A stretch of 64,000 bases of DNA from Terribacillus saccharophilus (GCA_900110015.1 FOCD01000002.1:806001-870000), one strand, 5' to 3'; positions 25,900 through 36,124 are shown, counted from the stretch's first letter. Notes: generated by a model from the letters alone, not told the origin. Made by a program: numbers and translations.

Positions 25900-28089
25900 T
25901 TATCTGTTTCTAAATTTCCTTTGCCAAATAACGACGGCCGCTGCAATGGCAGATGCTGCTAATAATCCAACATACAAGATTATGTTCGTGTCATCTCCTG
26001 TTTTAGGATTTTCCACCACATCTCCAGCATCATTGCTTGAAGTTACCGGCTTTACGGAATTGTTATTTTTATTCGCATCTTCTAATTTAACAGGTGTTTT
26101 CTTTTCTTCACTTTCAGTAGTTGAATCTACTGGATTTTCCTCTTTTTCTGTCTCTTCAGTTGGTTCAGTCGAAACGTTATCGTCTTCTGGTTCCGTCGCA
26201 GGATCTTTAGAAGGATCATTGTCATCTCCTGTTTCGGCTGGTGGTGCGACTGGAGAATTATTTTCTTCCTCCTCTTGGACATTGCTGTCTACAACATGTA
26301 ATGCATTTGCATCATAACTAACTTCGTAATTATCCGGAAGACCTGTGATTTCAACTGTAGAAAAGACACTTTTATCTGCCAGCGCATCATAAGAGATAAT
26401 CGGTGTATCTGCATCCGGGACAAATCCATTTGTAAAGTTTAATTTTAGCGTCCCGCCAAATGTGGCCTCACCGTTAATATCAAATACTTCTTCTTTATTT
26501 CCGATTGTAAGCTCTAGTGTACCTGCTTCTGCCTGTGTGAAGTTATTGCCAATCGTCACACCGCTTGACACGTTCTCAATCAGTGTTCCTTCCGTATTCA
26601 CGACCTCACCCTCACCAAAAGCAGAACCTGAATTTGCCGCTAAAGTTCCTTCTTCCAGGAACGTGCCTCCGGTATATGCGTTATCTCCAGACAACGTTAA
26701 GGCACCTGTACCTGACTTTGTTAATTTTCCAGAGCCTTCAATGTCATTTTTCCAAGTGTCGGACTCATTAAATCCGCCTTGAGATGCATCCATTGATACC
26801 GTAACATCATTTTCAAATGCTTCATAACCACCTGCAGCAGCAAAGAGGTTCAATCTCCCCCAGCCTTCCGTATCATCCAGTACAGGATATCCTGACGGTA
26901 ATCCTGTTGTGTACAATACCCAGCGGCGCTGTGCCTCATCTAGGTATGGGAAGCGAGTCTCAATCAAAGCTTCAGCACCCTTTGGGACTACCATTGGTTT
27001 TGTTGTATCGCCGATTTGTTCGAATCCATATGTAAGACGTTCTGTATAGTTCTTCTTATTTGTCTCATAATCGCTGTAGTTATCTTGAGAAGTTCCTTCT
27101 TGCGTGAGCAATACTTCATGCGCTTGTGCATAGGCAGCTTCTTTCACACTTTTGTTATTAGGATCATTCAAAGCAGACGCAGCAACAGCTGTTGCCATCA
27201 CTCTTCCCCCAATAACATCCAGCGGTGAATGCATACCGGCAACAATTCTGCTATTGCCCATCTCAGAAGCCCTTGTCATTATTTCTTCATAACGCTCTGG
27301 TACTGCATAGGCAAAGCCATAAGAAGCTAGATAAGCTGCATTTGTATGTCCGCTCGGGAATCCGCCATCGCTGCTAGGATCATCTTTTATTCTCGGAACA
27401 AGTGTAGGAATCACACTTACCTCTTCACTCCACCGAAACGGTCGTTGGTAATTATAGTAGGCTTTCGCATTAGAGGTCGAAGCCCCCGTCCAACGTATGT
27501 TATTTATTAATTTCACCATACTCCCGAGGCTGGAATCTTCGTCAGCCCAAACTCCGTTGTTATTACTTCCGTCATCATACCCGACTGTTGTCGCGTCTTC
27601 AGGAATCTCATCTGGAATCGTCGTACCTGCATTTGCGCCAGCTATAAAATTATCTGTATACGAACCAAGTCCTGTAATTGCACTATAATTCTGATGTCGC
27701 CGATCGACTAGATAGGCCATTTTCGCCTCTTCATCCGTTCGATTCTTTGTAATAGAAATAGATTTTGCTATATTTTGATTATGTACACTTTCATTTAATA
27801 CTGTGCCATTATTCCATGAAGATCCGGGTTCCCAAATGTCATGGAACTTAGAAAGCACACCAATAGAGGAATTAGATTCAGGGGTCATATTGGCCTTATC
27901 ATTATTTGCATAAGTGTCAACATAATAGCCATAAGAGGCTTCTTTTGGAGCAATCGCAGATTCGTCCAAACTGTTTGCTGCTGAGACAGAATTAATTCCT
28001 TGGAAACAAAAAGCTGCAGTTAATACTAAGACAGGGATTGTGGACTTTCGTTTTTTTCTATTACTTTTTTCATTACGCTTTCTTGGCAT
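25900..28089 (-). CDS. cell-wall-anchored PAP2 phosphatase with autotransporter-type repeat and NPKTG signal
   Basis: A 729-residue exported protein with a signal peptide ending near SVSAAN (residue 39). The acid-phosphatase PAP2 core has all three motifs: K209-x6-RP, PSGH near 245-248, and SR-x5-H-x3-D near 280-291. A region around 450-485 (GSGKLTKSGTGALTLSGD) matches the passenger-associated beta-strand repeat known from Gram-negative autotransporters. An acidic Pro/Thr/Glu-rich wall-spanning stretch (about 600-690) leads to NPKTG, a hydrophobic helix and a basic tail. It should sit on the peptidoglycan and dephosphorylate external substrates. The ATG at 28089 has GAGGAGTG upstream. Confidence 0.87.
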   Translation of the reverse strand: MPRKRNEKSNRKKRKSTIPVLVLTAAFCFQGINSVSAANSLDESAIAPKEASYGYYVDTYANNDKANMTPESNSSIGVLSKFHDIWEPGSSWNNGTVLNESVHNQNIAKSISITKNRTDEEAKMAYLVDRRHQNYSAITGLGSYTDNFIAGANAGTTIPDEIPEDATTVGYDDGSNNNGVWADEDSSLGSMVKLINNIRWTGASTSNAKAYYNYQRPFRWSEEVSVIPTLVPRIKDDPSSDGGFPSGHTNAAYLASYGFAYAVPERYEEIMTRASEMGNSRIVAGMHSPLDVIGGRVMATAVAASALNDPNNKSVKEAAYAQAHEVLLTQEGTSQDNYSDYETNKKNYTERLTYGFEQIGDTTKPMVVPKGAEALIETRFPYLDEAQRRWVLYTTGLPSGYPVLDDTEGWGRLNLFAAAGGYEAFENDVTVSMDASQGGFNESDTWKNDIEGSGKLTKSGTGALTLSGDNAYTGGTFLEEGTLAANSGSAFGEGEVVNTEGTLIENVSSGVTIGNNFTQAEAGTLELTIGNKEEVFDINGEATFGGTLKLNFTNGFVPDADTPIISYDALADKSVFSTVEITGLPDNYEVSYDANALHVVDSNVQEEEENNSPVAPPAETGDDNDPSKDPATEPEDDNVSTEPTEETEKEENPVDSTTESEEKKTPVKLEDANKNNNSVKPVTSSNDAGDVVENPKTGDDTNIILYVGLLAASAIAAAVVIWQRKFRNR

Positions 28090-28295
28090 TTTTTCACTCC
28101 TCAACATTAGTACTACAAAATAGATTCTAATGTTAAGTTGTAACGCTAGTATTAATTTATTGATAAGAAATTGTATTTTCATACAACAATCTTCCAATTA
28201 CGTGCTATATTTACATATTTATACATAACACAAACCTTAAATTGTATATTTCCGTCATATATTATTATCGGAATCTAAAAAACTGCTCATGCAAA

Positions 28296-29159
28296 TTACT
28301 TCTTTTTAGGAGCGAATGCAATTAAACCGATACCTCCCAATAGCATTCCAATACCCAGCCACGATAACAGATTTAGCTCCTCACCGATTAACGCGACACC
28401 TAAGACCGCAGCCGTAAACGGTTCAGCTAAGGAGAGAGACACTGCCGAGGATGCCGGCACTTGCTGCAGACCTTTCGAGAACAAAAAATATGCAGCAGCT
28501 GTCGCAACAATACCAAGATGCAGACTCACAGCTATACCGCTCGGCTGGGAAATCCACTGCATATCAAACAGGAAAAGAAACGGCATTAGAATAACCCCGC
28601 CAATTCCAAAGATAACTGCCGCTGTCTCAAGCGGATTCTTGCCTTGCACAATCTGTCCGCTCAGCAATGTGTAGCCATCAAAGGACAAACCAGCTCCCAG
28701 TGCAAGCAAAATACCTATCGGCTTAATCACTACTGTATCTCCAGTCAGAAACAGCAGCGCACAACCTAAGATAGACAGCGATGTTGCTCCCCACCATATA
28801 GAACTTGGTCGCCTTTTGAAAAATATCGTTTCTAGAAATCCAGACAAAATTGGCGCACTCCCGATTGCGATGACAGTACCAACAGCCACACCAGTTTGAT
28901 GGACTGCCGAAAAGAACAACGGCTGATAGCATGCCATGCAAAATGCTGCGAGAAGCGTCAACCCAATTGGCCAACTCTTTAAATTTAATTTTCCAAGCAG
29001 TAAGGTGACCAAAAGCAGAAACAAACCTCCAACGGCAAGTCTTGCAGCTCCAATCGCAATCGGATGGGCTGTCGCTGGAGCAAATGCTTGAGCCGTACCA
29101 GTCGTCCCCCATAGAATTGCTGCAAACAGGACAAATAAAGGTGCAATTTTAACGGTCAT
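28296..29159 (-). CDS. EamA/DMT family transporter
   Basis: A 287-residue protein with ten predicted membrane helices in two EamA repeats. It opens with LFAAILWGTTGTAQAF and has the second repeat near AAAYFLFSKGLQQVPASSAVSLSLAEP. Drug/metabolite transporters of this type export amino acids or related metabolites; the substrate is not predictable. Monocistronic as far as visible. Confidence 0.85.
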   Translation of the reverse strand: MTVKIAPLFVLFAAILWGTTGTAQAFAPATAHPIAIGAARLAVGGLFLLLVTLLLGKLNLKSWPIGLTLLAAFCMACYQPLFFSAVHQTGVAVGTVIAIGSAPILSGFLETIFFKRRPSSIWWGATSLSILGCALLFLTGDTVVIKPIGILLALGAGLSFDGYTLLSGQIVQGKNPLETAAVIFGIGGVILMPFLFLFDMQWISQPSGIAVSLHLGIVATAAAYFLFSKGLQQVPASSAVSLSLAEPFTAAVLGVALIGEELNLLSWLGIGMLLGGIGLIAFAPKKK

Positions 29160-29277
29160 CTTACCTCACCTCCGCATCTTTTCTTTATCATGCCAGAAAC
29201 ACCGGCATTTTGTAACGAAGGATAGGAGGTTATCCGACAAGAAACCTTTATCTTGTTATCACTGACCGCCTTCTTGA

Positions 29278-29910
29278 TCAGCTCTTGAGGCTGCTCGAGC
29301 GCAAGTAACGGATTATCGTCTCAGCAATTGCGACGTTCACCACTATTGAACCATAAACACCGATAGTATAGCTTAGTGTATAATCCATTCCCGCTTTAAA
29401 CAGCACGAAAGAAATCAAATGAATGAACATATTTGTAAAACAAAAAAGATAGCTGCGAATCATCCAGCGCTGATGCTTGTCCAACCTACCTTTCCTGGCA
29501 TGGACAATGGCGATTATAATCATGATCGGCCAGAACAAATTCACCAAATTGAACGGTACACTAACCAGCTTGCCTCCTGTTGCATAGGGAGCCAAGTAAC
29601 CTGATGTCAAAGACACAAGCAACACTGAAACAGCGTAAACATAGCCGTTGATACGATGGAACTTACGTTTATGCCAAGCCAATCCTCGTGAAAAGTTCAC
29701 TGCTCCACTCACAGTCGCCAGACAAGCGACAAACACATGTACATACATGACATCCAGCCAAAGAGGCAGATGAAAAGAGTCACGCAGATCTATTTTCTGT
29801 TCAAGGAAAAAGGAGGCACGATTATCGAGTATATAGTTATCCGCTAATGTATAAATGATATAAATGCTAATAATCAGAAGCAGCATTTTGTATAAATTTC
29901 GTATGGACAT
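29278..29910 (-). CDS. DUF2306 family membrane protein
   Basis: A 210-residue membrane protein with about six segments. The conserved histidine pattern (YVHVFVACLATVSGAVNF, HKRKFHRINGYVYA, DKHQRWMIRSYLF) matches the DUF2306 family, whose histidines suggest heme or metal binding. Function unknown. ATTCCATAG and a poor ribosome site precede the start, with AAGGAG close to the ATG. Confidence 0.78.
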   Translation of the reverse strand: MSIRNLYKMLLLIISIYIIYTLADNYILDNRASFFLEQKIDLRDSFHLPLWLDVMYVHVFVACLATVSGAVNFSRGLAWHKRKFHRINGYVYAVSVLLVSLTSGYLAPYATGGKLVSVPFNLVNLFWPIMIIIAIVHARKGRLDKHQRWMIRSYLFCFTNMFIHLISFVLFKAGMDYTLSYTIGVYGSIVVNVAIAETIIRYLRSSSLKS

Positions 29911-30063
29911 GGCTACTCCTTTTTTCTATGGAATTGTATTAAGGATATCATATTGATAATCGCTAATTACTAGAGCGACTATAAGTTAAATAGCAATACG
30001 TACTTATACATAATAAAGAAAGCATGGTAATATAATCTCCACTTGTAATATGGAGGATACACC

Positions 30064-31098
30064 ATGAAAAAGAATGTAATTCTTGGGCTCATTCTGCTGA
30101 TTGCAGCAGCAGGACTCATTTATACCCAATTAAAATCAAATGCTTCGCCCAGCGAAAAGATGGTTCTCGGTTATACCACATCGGAGGAATCATCCTTTCA
30201 GTCTCTGAAAGAATACCATGAATATCTTAATACCATCGCAATGGATACATACGCTTTTAATACCGTTGGCAATCTCTCTGGTGAAGCACCAGAAAACCAG
30301 CTTGATTATGCAAAGCAGCATGATATCAATACCTATGCTGTGATATCAAATTTCGGTAAAACTGATTTCGACCCAGACTTGGCACATGCTGTGATGAATG
30401 ACGAAGAAGCGAAAAGCAATTTCATCAATCAATTAGTAAAGCTTGCTGCAGAAAATGATTTTACTGGTGTTAATATTGATTTCGAAGCCGTCTATCCAGA
30501 GGATCGAGATCTCTATTCTAACCTTATAAAGGATACAGCTGAAGCGCTCAAAGAGCATAACATAAAAACGATGGTGTCTGTGCCAGCAAAGGATACCGAT
30601 GATCCGGCCAATGATTGGAGCTGGCCATACGACTATGAAGAAATCGGAGAATATGCTGATCATGTGCAGGTGATGACGTATGATGAACATGGTTCTTGGA
30701 GTGAGCCAGGATCTGTGGCAAGTATAGATTGGATGAAAAAAATACTAACGTTTGCTACAGAATCAATCAACCCCGATAAGATTGTTATGGGTGTGCCAGC
30801 ATACGGCTACGATTGGAATCTATCTAACCCCGATCAAAATGAATTGATTGAATGGGATAAGATCCATTCCACGATAGATGATTACAATATAGAACCTATG
30901 TATGATGAAAAAACTATGTCCTCGCATTTCAAATATACCGAGGAAAACCAGGAACACGTCGTCTGGTTTGAGGATGAAAGTTCTTTGCAGAAAAAAAGTT
31001 TTCTCACCGACACATATAGCATTGCAGGTGTATCTGTATATGCATTGGGACATGAGTCTGAATCTTTTTGGAAAGCCATCGATAAAGGAGCAAAATAA
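30064..31098 (+). CDS. GH18 glycoside hydrolase, membrane-anchored or secreted
   Basis: A 344-residue protein with an N-terminal hydrophobic segment (residues 4-20) and one GH18 barrel. The catalytic strand reads TGVNIDFEA, with Asp139 and Glu141 as the catalytic pair; the first Asp of the DGxDxDxE motif is changed. MTYDEHG and VMGVPAYGYDW are further GH18 marks. Relatives are spore-cortex-lytic N-acetylglucosaminidases (YaaH/YdhD type) or chitinase-like proteins, but no LysM domain is present here. The substrate is likely peptidoglycan or chitin-like. Confidence 0.85.
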   Translation: MKKNVILGLILLIAAAGLIYTQLKSNASPSEKMVLGYTTSEESSFQSLKEYHEYLNTIAMDTYAFNTVGNLSGEAPENQLDYAKQHDINTYAVISNFGKTDFDPDLAHAVMNDEEAKSNFINQLVKLAAENDFTGVNIDFEAVYPEDRDLYSNLIKDTAEALKEHNIKTMVSVPAKDTDDPANDWSWPYDYEEIGEYADHVQVMTYDEHGSWSEPGSVASIDWMKKILTFATESINPDKIVMGVPAYGYDWNLSNPDQNELIEWDKIHSTIDDYNIEPMYDEKTMSSHFKYTEENQEHVVWFEDESSLQKKSFLTDTYSIAGVSVYALGHESESFWKAIDKGAK

Positions 31099-31142
31099 AA
31101 GGAACCGCAATTAGATTATCTTACCTGATTGCGGTTCTTTTA
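31098..31142 (+). terminator. terminator after the GH18 gene
   Basis: A 14-bp stem AAAGGAACCGCAAT / ATTGCGGTTCTTTT (terminal pairs A-T) with a 16-base loop, then T residues. Confidence 0.82.
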
Positions 31143-31220
31143 TTGGTGTTTACTTGTGTCACAGCATTTTCTAAACGTAGACCTATAGTTGCTCAGCAAA
31201 GTTACTTACTCATATTTCGG

Positions 31221-31586
31221 TTATTTCCCTACCAGTACAAAGACGTTCCCATCTGGGGCTTGCATTACAGCGACATGTCCGCCAAGTGGATTAGCGAACG
31301 GCTTTCTAATCCATTTCACTTTAGGATCCACAGATAAACTACTATAAATCTCCTGTACATCTTCTACTACTATTTCTGTTTCAGCAAAAGCAAAATTAGG
31401 ATTATTCTTCAAAACCAACTCCGTTTCCCCATTTGGAAACTTCATCCCTACAAGCCGCCACTGTTTTGCTTCATCTTGGAATGTATCCCACGCTTTGGTT
31501 AACCCCATCGCTTCGTAAAATGTAATGGACTTATTAATATCTTCGGTGAACACGGCTAGGCACTGCATCTGTTTCCACAATTTCAT
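31221..31586 (-). CDS. VOC family (glyoxalase/bleomycin-resistance fold) protein
   Basis: A protein of about 121 residues with paired beta-alpha-beta-beta-beta units: CLAVFTEDINKSITFYEAMGL at the start and GHVAVMQAPDGNVFVLVG at the end. Metal-dependent members act on glyoxal adducts or antibiotics, but the specific reaction is unknown. GGAAGG sits two bases before the ATG at 31586 and eight bases before an in-frame TTG at 31580, so the TTG may be the true start. Confidence 0.75.
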   Translation of the reverse strand: MKLWKQMQCLAVFTEDINKSITFYEAMGLTKAWDTFQDEAKQWRLVGMKFPNGETELVLKNNPNFAFAETEIVVEDVQEIYSSLSVDPKVKWIRKPFANPLGGHVAVMQAPDGNVFVLVGK

Positions 31587-31631
31587 CACCTTCCAGAACA
31601 TAAGTTCTTCTAATTGTATAGTATCTTCCAC

Positions 31632-31661
31632 AAAAAAACACCCTGATAAGCTATCAGGGTG
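31632..31661 (-). terminator. terminator of the alkaline phosphatase / VOC junction
   Basis: A 10-bp stem CACCCTGATA / TATCAGGGTG with loop agc and a run of seven Ts on the minus strand, after the phosphatase stop codon at 31670. Confidence 0.85.
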
Positions 31662-31669
31662 TAATTCAT

Positions 31670-33301
31670 TTATTTCGCTTTCTTCACAAGCTTCACAGCA
31701 TCCTTCGAAACATAGAATTTACCGCCGCTCTGAACTGTTACGCTATCCAGTTCATATTCACGATCATTTACAATAACGATATTCTTGTTTACAGGGAATT
31801 CTGCTTTTTTGCGTCCTTTATCTATTACCAATACCGGGTTCGCTGCATCAGATGAATCAATGCTCACTTCGCCCCACTTACCAAATGCTTCATCCGCTTC
31901 AATGAACATATTTTTGCTCAGTTTATTAAGCTTGAAACCCATTGCATCAGCCGCACTATGAGCAATGTCCGTATTCTCGATCATGCCAGACGGTTTTCCA
32001 GGGCCATAGGAATATAGGAACAGATCCTCACCTGTATGTCCGCCAGTTGTGAAGCCAAGGTTTGCTCGCTGCGCTAAAAGCTCCACCAATGTTCCACCAA
32101 GATCTTCCGATTTATTAATAGCTCTCTTTTCTTTTGCAGTTGGGTTTGTAATACCATAAAGCTCAGCAACCTCCAATCGGTTGGAACCATCTTCATTCAA
32201 TTGAGACATAGCACCTTCTAATGTCATAGTTGCTTCCTTCAACGGATCCACGTAGGCAGATACCGGTGAAGAGGAATATGTGCCGTCCGTATTTTCATTT
32301 CCGATAGAGATTCCGCTATTACCATGATCAGACACAGCGATGACCATCGTGTTCTTATCTTTCTTAGCGAAATCTAGTGCTTCTTTAACCGCATCATCAA
32401 ATGACAGCGTATCACTGATCATACCGACAGGATCATTCGCATGTGCTGCCCAGTCCGGCTTACTACCTTCTACCATTAGGAAAAAGCCATCTTTATCTTT
32501 AGACAATGTTTGAATGCTTTTCTTTGTCATTTCTGCCAATGTTGGTTCTTCCGGCTTTGTTGCTTCCCGATCCATATCGTAAGCTAGTGCAGCTGGAGCG
32601 AAAGATCCCCAGATTTTTTTAGATCTGGAATCAAGTAAGTCATCCCGCGTTTCAACATAATCGTAGCCTTTATCATCTATTACCCCTAGTAAATCCTCAC
32701 CATCATCACGGTTGCCACCTTCAAAGGATTCCTTTCCACCGCCAAGAACAACATCAATATTCTGATAGACTTGCTGCTCAGCAATGTTATCATATTGGGA
32801 ACGATGGTCTGCATGAGATGAAAAAGCTGCAGGAGTCGCATGCTGAATCTCGGATGTTGAAATAATACCAGTCGATTTACCATTCAACTTCGCACCCTCC
32901 AGCACATTCGTCACAGGACGATACGGATCGTCTGCAAGATCTTCATCGACTCCTGGAGAAGCGATCTTCTCCGGAAGGACTCCGACAAATTTGTCATTCG
33001 TTTTATTACCAGTAGCCATCGCCGTACCGGCAGGAGCTGAATCGGTAACAGCAGATTCAGCAGAATATGTACGCACACCACCAGATGCCATCTGATCCAT
33101 TGCCAAATCATCGCCTTTGTACCATCTCGATAGTGTTGTCGTGGTAGAGCTCACACCATCCTTTACGAGTACAATAACATTCTTCACCTTTGGATCCTTT
33201 TTAGCTTCTACCTCTTCTCGCTCCAAATTCGTCAACCCGATTGAACCGACCGCCAGTGTCCCCGCTAACGTCATACCAAGTAATTTCTTGCTCAGCTTCA
33301 T
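31670..33301 (-). CDS. phoA: alkaline phosphatase
   Basis: A 543-residue exported enzyme with a signal peptide of about 33 residues. The nucleophilic serine lies in AVTDSAPAGTAMATG (about residues 84-98); metal ligands are indicated by VLVKDG at the start, EGSKPDWAAHAND and AVSDHGN, and the late TGGHTGED. It hydrolyses phosphate monoesters outside the cell when phosphate is scarce. The upstream region holds a regular series of PhoP-type repeats (33391-33440), so PhoPR control is strongly suggested. Confidence 0.93.
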   Translation of the reverse strand: MKLSKKLLGMTLAGTLAVGSIGLTNLEREEVEAKKDPKVKNVIVLVKDGVSSTTTTLSRWYKGDDLAMDQMASGGVRTYSAESAVTDSAPAGTAMATGNKTNDKFVGVLPEKIASPGVDEDLADDPYRPVTNVLEGAKLNGKSTGIISTSEIQHATPAAFSSHADHRSQYDNIAEQQVYQNIDVVLGGGKESFEGGNRDDGEDLLGVIDDKGYDYVETRDDLLDSRSKKIWGSFAPAALAYDMDREATKPEEPTLAEMTKKSIQTLSKDKDGFFLMVEGSKPDWAAHANDPVGMISDTLSFDDAVKEALDFAKKDKNTMVIAVSDHGNSGISIGNENTDGTYSSSPVSAYVDPLKEATMTLEGAMSQLNEDGSNRLEVAELYGITNPTAKEKRAINKSEDLGGTLVELLAQRANLGFTTGGHTGEDLFLYSYGPGKPSGMIENTDIAHSAADAMGFKLNKLSKNMFIEADEAFGKWGEVSIDSSDAANPVLVIDKGRKKAEFPVNKNIVIVNDREYELDSVTVQSGGKFYVSKDAVKLVKKAK

Positions 33302-33390
33302 CTCTCATTCCTCCATATCATTTGTTATAGAAAAACTTTCACCAATACACCAATAAAGTTAATAGATTAGGTCGTGTACGAGAGTAATTG

Positions 33391-33440
33391 TATAGGCTGA
33401 TTGTTAACAGGATGTTAATGATCTATAAAGCTATCGTTAA
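33391..33440 (-). promoter_or_regulatory. Pho box (PhoP-binding repeats) of phoA
   Basis: On the minus strand, hexamers TTAACG, TTTATA, TTAACA, TTAACA and CCTATA start every 11 bases (forward-strand hexamer starts at 33435, 33424, 33413, 33402, 33391). This matches the direct repeat TT(A/C/T)A(C/T)A with 5-base gaps bound by PhoP in Bacillus. The series ends about 90 bases before the phoA start codon. Confidence 0.82.
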
Positions 33441-33756
33441 TTAATATAATGGAAATTATGTAAGAAAAAAGGGTGTTGAATTGCAGATAAATACTTTTAT
33501 AATAGGGATTTTTCCTTATTTTTGATAATATAAATACTAGAACCATCTGGATATAACCATTAATAATAATTAGTATTGGGGATAATATTTATTGTAGTAT
33601 AAATTACTCATTCAATCTTACCTCTATTATATTCCAGTTATATTTACCCACGCATTAATTACCGTAGTTAGTGTCTAATAAACATATTTTAGAACCGAAA
33701 ATGTTTATCTTAATATCGTTAAATACTCCCTCTAAGTGTCACACTATCTTTTTCCA
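33441..33756. other. AT-rich intergenic stretch, no gene seen
   Basis: Between the Pho box and the chemoreceptor terminator the sequence is strongly AT rich with many in-frame stops. I see no convincing coding frame, RNA gene or repeat. Confidence 0.6.
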
Positions 33757-33787
33757 TAAAAAAAGCGACCCCTTTTCGGGCCGCTTC
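33757..33787 (-). terminator. terminator of the chemoreceptor gene
   Basis: AAGCGGCCC and GGGGTCGCT arms pair around GAAAA on the minus strand and are followed by TTTTTTT. Confidence 0.82.
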
Positions 33788-33792
33788 TCGAT

Positions 33793-35778
33793 TTATAATT
33801 TGAACTTCATCAGTAATTCCTGTAATTCCTCAGCCAAATTGGACAAGGCATTTGCTGATGCTGTTATTTCCTCCATAGAAGCTAGCTGCTCTTCTGTCGT
33901 ACTTGCCATAGTTTCAGATGCTGCTGCGTTCTCTTTTGCAATTGCCGCGAGCTCTTCTGCACTAGCAGTCATTTCCTGAACGCTTGCTGCTATTTGTTCG
34001 GTGATAGAGGAGATATCCACTATCTGCGGGGATATCGTAAATATGCTGTCTTTAATTTGGCTGAACTTTGTCGTTGTTTCATCGGTGGCCTGCAGTCCTG
34101 TTTCTACGTATCGTGCTGTCTGCGCCATCACTTTGACAGACTGCACTGTATCGGACTGGATATGCTGAATGAGATCTGTGATTTTCATTGCCGAGCGCTG
34201 TGATTCTTCAGCGAGCTTCCGAACTTCATCTGCAACTACAGCAAAGCCTTTGCCCTGTTCACCGGCACGCGCAGCTTCAATTGCTGCATTTAGCGCCAGC
34301 AAATTCGTCTGATCAGCAATACCAACTATCACATCTGTTATGCTTCCTATTTTCTTAGAACTTGTCTCAAGCTCCTGCATTCTAACATTTGATTCATTCA
34401 CAGACGCATAGATATGTTTCATCTGTTCAACTGTTTGATTGACAGAATGCTCTCCGTCCGCTGCTAAGCTAGCTGCCTGTTTCGTCGAATCCGACACAGT
34501 AGACAAACTGTTCGCTACACGGTCCATGCCGATTGCAATCTCACCAATCGCCTGCGCATTCTGTTCGACATGTATCCGCTGCGAGTCTGATCCTTCTGCT
34601 ACCTCTTGCAATGTTGTCGTTACATGCTCGGTTGCAGAGGTTGTCTGCTCTGAGCTTGCAAGCAACTCCTCTGATGATGCTGCCAGCTGACCAGAATCAG
34701 TATCGATCTGCTTAATCAAACTGCTCAGGTTATCTGTCATTGTATTGAATGCCTCTCCAACTTCAGCTAGTTCATCCTTGGAATATATTTCTATACGCTC
34801 ACGCAAATCGCCGCCACTTACTTGTACAGCAGTCTGCTTCAGCTTGTTTAACGGTTTAATGATAGAACGGACAACACCAAAGACAAGGAACCCTCCAGCA
34901 ATGAGTGCTGCCGCTAATACAATTAGCATCGTGTATAGAATTGGTGCTGCCGCCTCATCTATCTCAGAAGCAGACATTACACCTGCAACCTTCCAGCCTG
35001 TTAGTTTATTCGTCCTATAGACAAGCTCCTGTGTGTCAGCACCTTGTTCGAATCGATATTTTCCATTTTCTTCTTCAAATTGCCGGACAAGATAATCAGC
35101 AGTAGCTTCAGAACCTTTTTCTTCTGTCGGATGGACGATAATATGCTTTGTCTGATCAAGAATAGAAGTATATCCTTCTTTACCAATGTGTATCTTCTTA
35201 GATGTCTCTTCCAAATTACCTAATGTAATATCCATGCCAATGACACCACTGTTATCTTCGGTTGTCCGTGCAATAGTTACTACTAAGGTATTGGTTGAGG
35301 AAGAAACATATGGTTCAGTTATGACTACTTGGCCAGCTTTCTCTTTCGCCTGCTGATACCAAGGCCGTTCACGCGGATCATAATCATCTGCAAGCTCCAA
35401 GTCCGGGGACTGTATCATCAATCCTTCTTCGTTTCCGACATATGCCAGTTCAAGTTCCGGATGCAGATTTGTGTATTGTTCTAGTTTCTGACGTATCTCT
35501 GGGCTTTCCATACCGTCATATAGCTCAGAATTAATCTGACTGGAAAAGAACTCTATATCATGTATCTTTGGTTGAATTGTATCGTCTATCATACTGTTCA
35601 GTACATCCACGTTACTTGATGCACTTCCGATCAATTGAGCTGATAGCTCTTTCTTTGCACTCTGATACGCCAAGAAACCAATCAGAATGCTAGGTATAAG
35701 CAGAATGATGATGAAGGAAAAGATAAGCTTATTTCTAATAGTAAGCCGTACTCTGCTCTTCTCTAAGATGCGTTTCAT
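33793..35778 (-). CDS. methyl-accepting chemotaxis protein
   Basis: A 661-residue receptor. Membrane segments lie at about residues 15-38 and 278-305. Between them is a dCache-type ligand-binding domain ([17 protein letters not shown] ... EPYVSS). A HAMP domain follows at about 305-358. The long helical signalling hairpin has the tip [19 protein letters not shown] and [16 protein letters not shown] at about 485-530. It resembles the McpA/TlpA group of B. subtilis. The ligand is not predictable; dCache receptors often bind amino acids. GGGG precedes the ATG. Confidence 0.92.
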   Translation of the reverse strand: MKRILEKSRVRLTIRNKLIFSFIIILLIPSILIGFLAYQSAKKELSAQLIGSASSNVDVLNSMIDDTIQPKIHDIEFFSSQINSELYDGMESPEIRQKLEQYTNLHPELELAYVGNEEGLMIQSPDLELADDYDPRERPWYQQAKEKAGQVVITEPYVSSSTNTLVVTIARTTEDNSGVIGMDITLGNLEETSKKIHIGKEGYTSILDQTKHIIVHPTEEKGSEATADYLVRQFEEENGKYRFEQGADTQELVYRTNKLTGWKVAGVMSASEIDEAAAPILYTMLIVLAAALIAGGFLVFGVVRSIIKPLNKLKQTAVQVSGGDLRERIEIYSKDELAEVGEAFNTMTDNLSSLIKQIDTDSGQLAASSEELLASSEQTTSATEHVTTTLQEVAEGSDSQRIHVEQNAQAIGEIAIGMDRVANSLSTVSDSTKQAASLAADGEHSVNQTVEQMKHIYASVNESNVRMQELETSSKKIGSITDVIVGIADQTNLLALNAAIEAARAGEQGKGFAVVADEVRKLAEESQRSAMKITDLIQHIQSDTVQSVKVMAQTARYVETGLQATDETTTKFSQIKDSIFTISPQIVDISSITEQIAASVQEMTASAEELAAIAKENAAASETMASTTEEQLASMEEITASANALSNLAEELQELLMKFKL

Positions 35779-36012
35779 AGTATTCCCCCTAATGTACTAA
35801 GCTGTTAACAACTTGTTACTTTCTTTATCGGCTAATGAAGGGGGAAGTTAGATAGCAATGAATAATATCTTTAGAAACAATTTTTACCATATATTCATTC
35901 TCATCTTCTCAAAAGAGAGGTCCAACTGACAAAAGCACAACATCTATAAGCAATACAAAACTCTTAAATCAGATTAATGTCACATAAATTTAACCATTTC
36001 TACTAATAGCGG

Positions 36013-36038
36013 GGAAACGGCGTGATTACGCCATTTCC
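36013..36038. repeat. GC-rich hairpin upstream of ahpC
   Basis: Arms GGAAACGGCGT and ACGCCATTTCC, one mismatch, loop gatt. No T run follows on either strand. It stands between the chemoreceptor and ahpC starts (35779-36177), which otherwise hold AT-rich sequence and the ahpC promoter. Confidence 0.5.
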
Positions 36039-36063
36039 ATTGTGACAGCCTTCACATAATCCC

Positions 36064-36124
36064 TTGACACAACTCTATTAGTATTCTACTCTTACTAATA
36101 AATATAAATTTAGAATGATTATGT
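36064..36124 (+). promoter_or_regulatory. ahpC promoter with PerR-like box
   Basis: TTGACA (36064-36069), 17 bases, TACTCT (36087-36092) form a sigma-A promoter. TTAGAATGATTATGT at 36110-36124 matches 11 of the 14 specified bases of the PerR box TTATAATNATTATAA and lies just downstream of the start of transcription, a position that suits repression. Confidence 0.65.

Noticed and set aside
28090..28295. Search for a Pho box before the PAP2 phosphatase
   Set aside because: A TTAACA occurs but no partner hexamer 11 bases away, so phosphate control is not supported by sequence.
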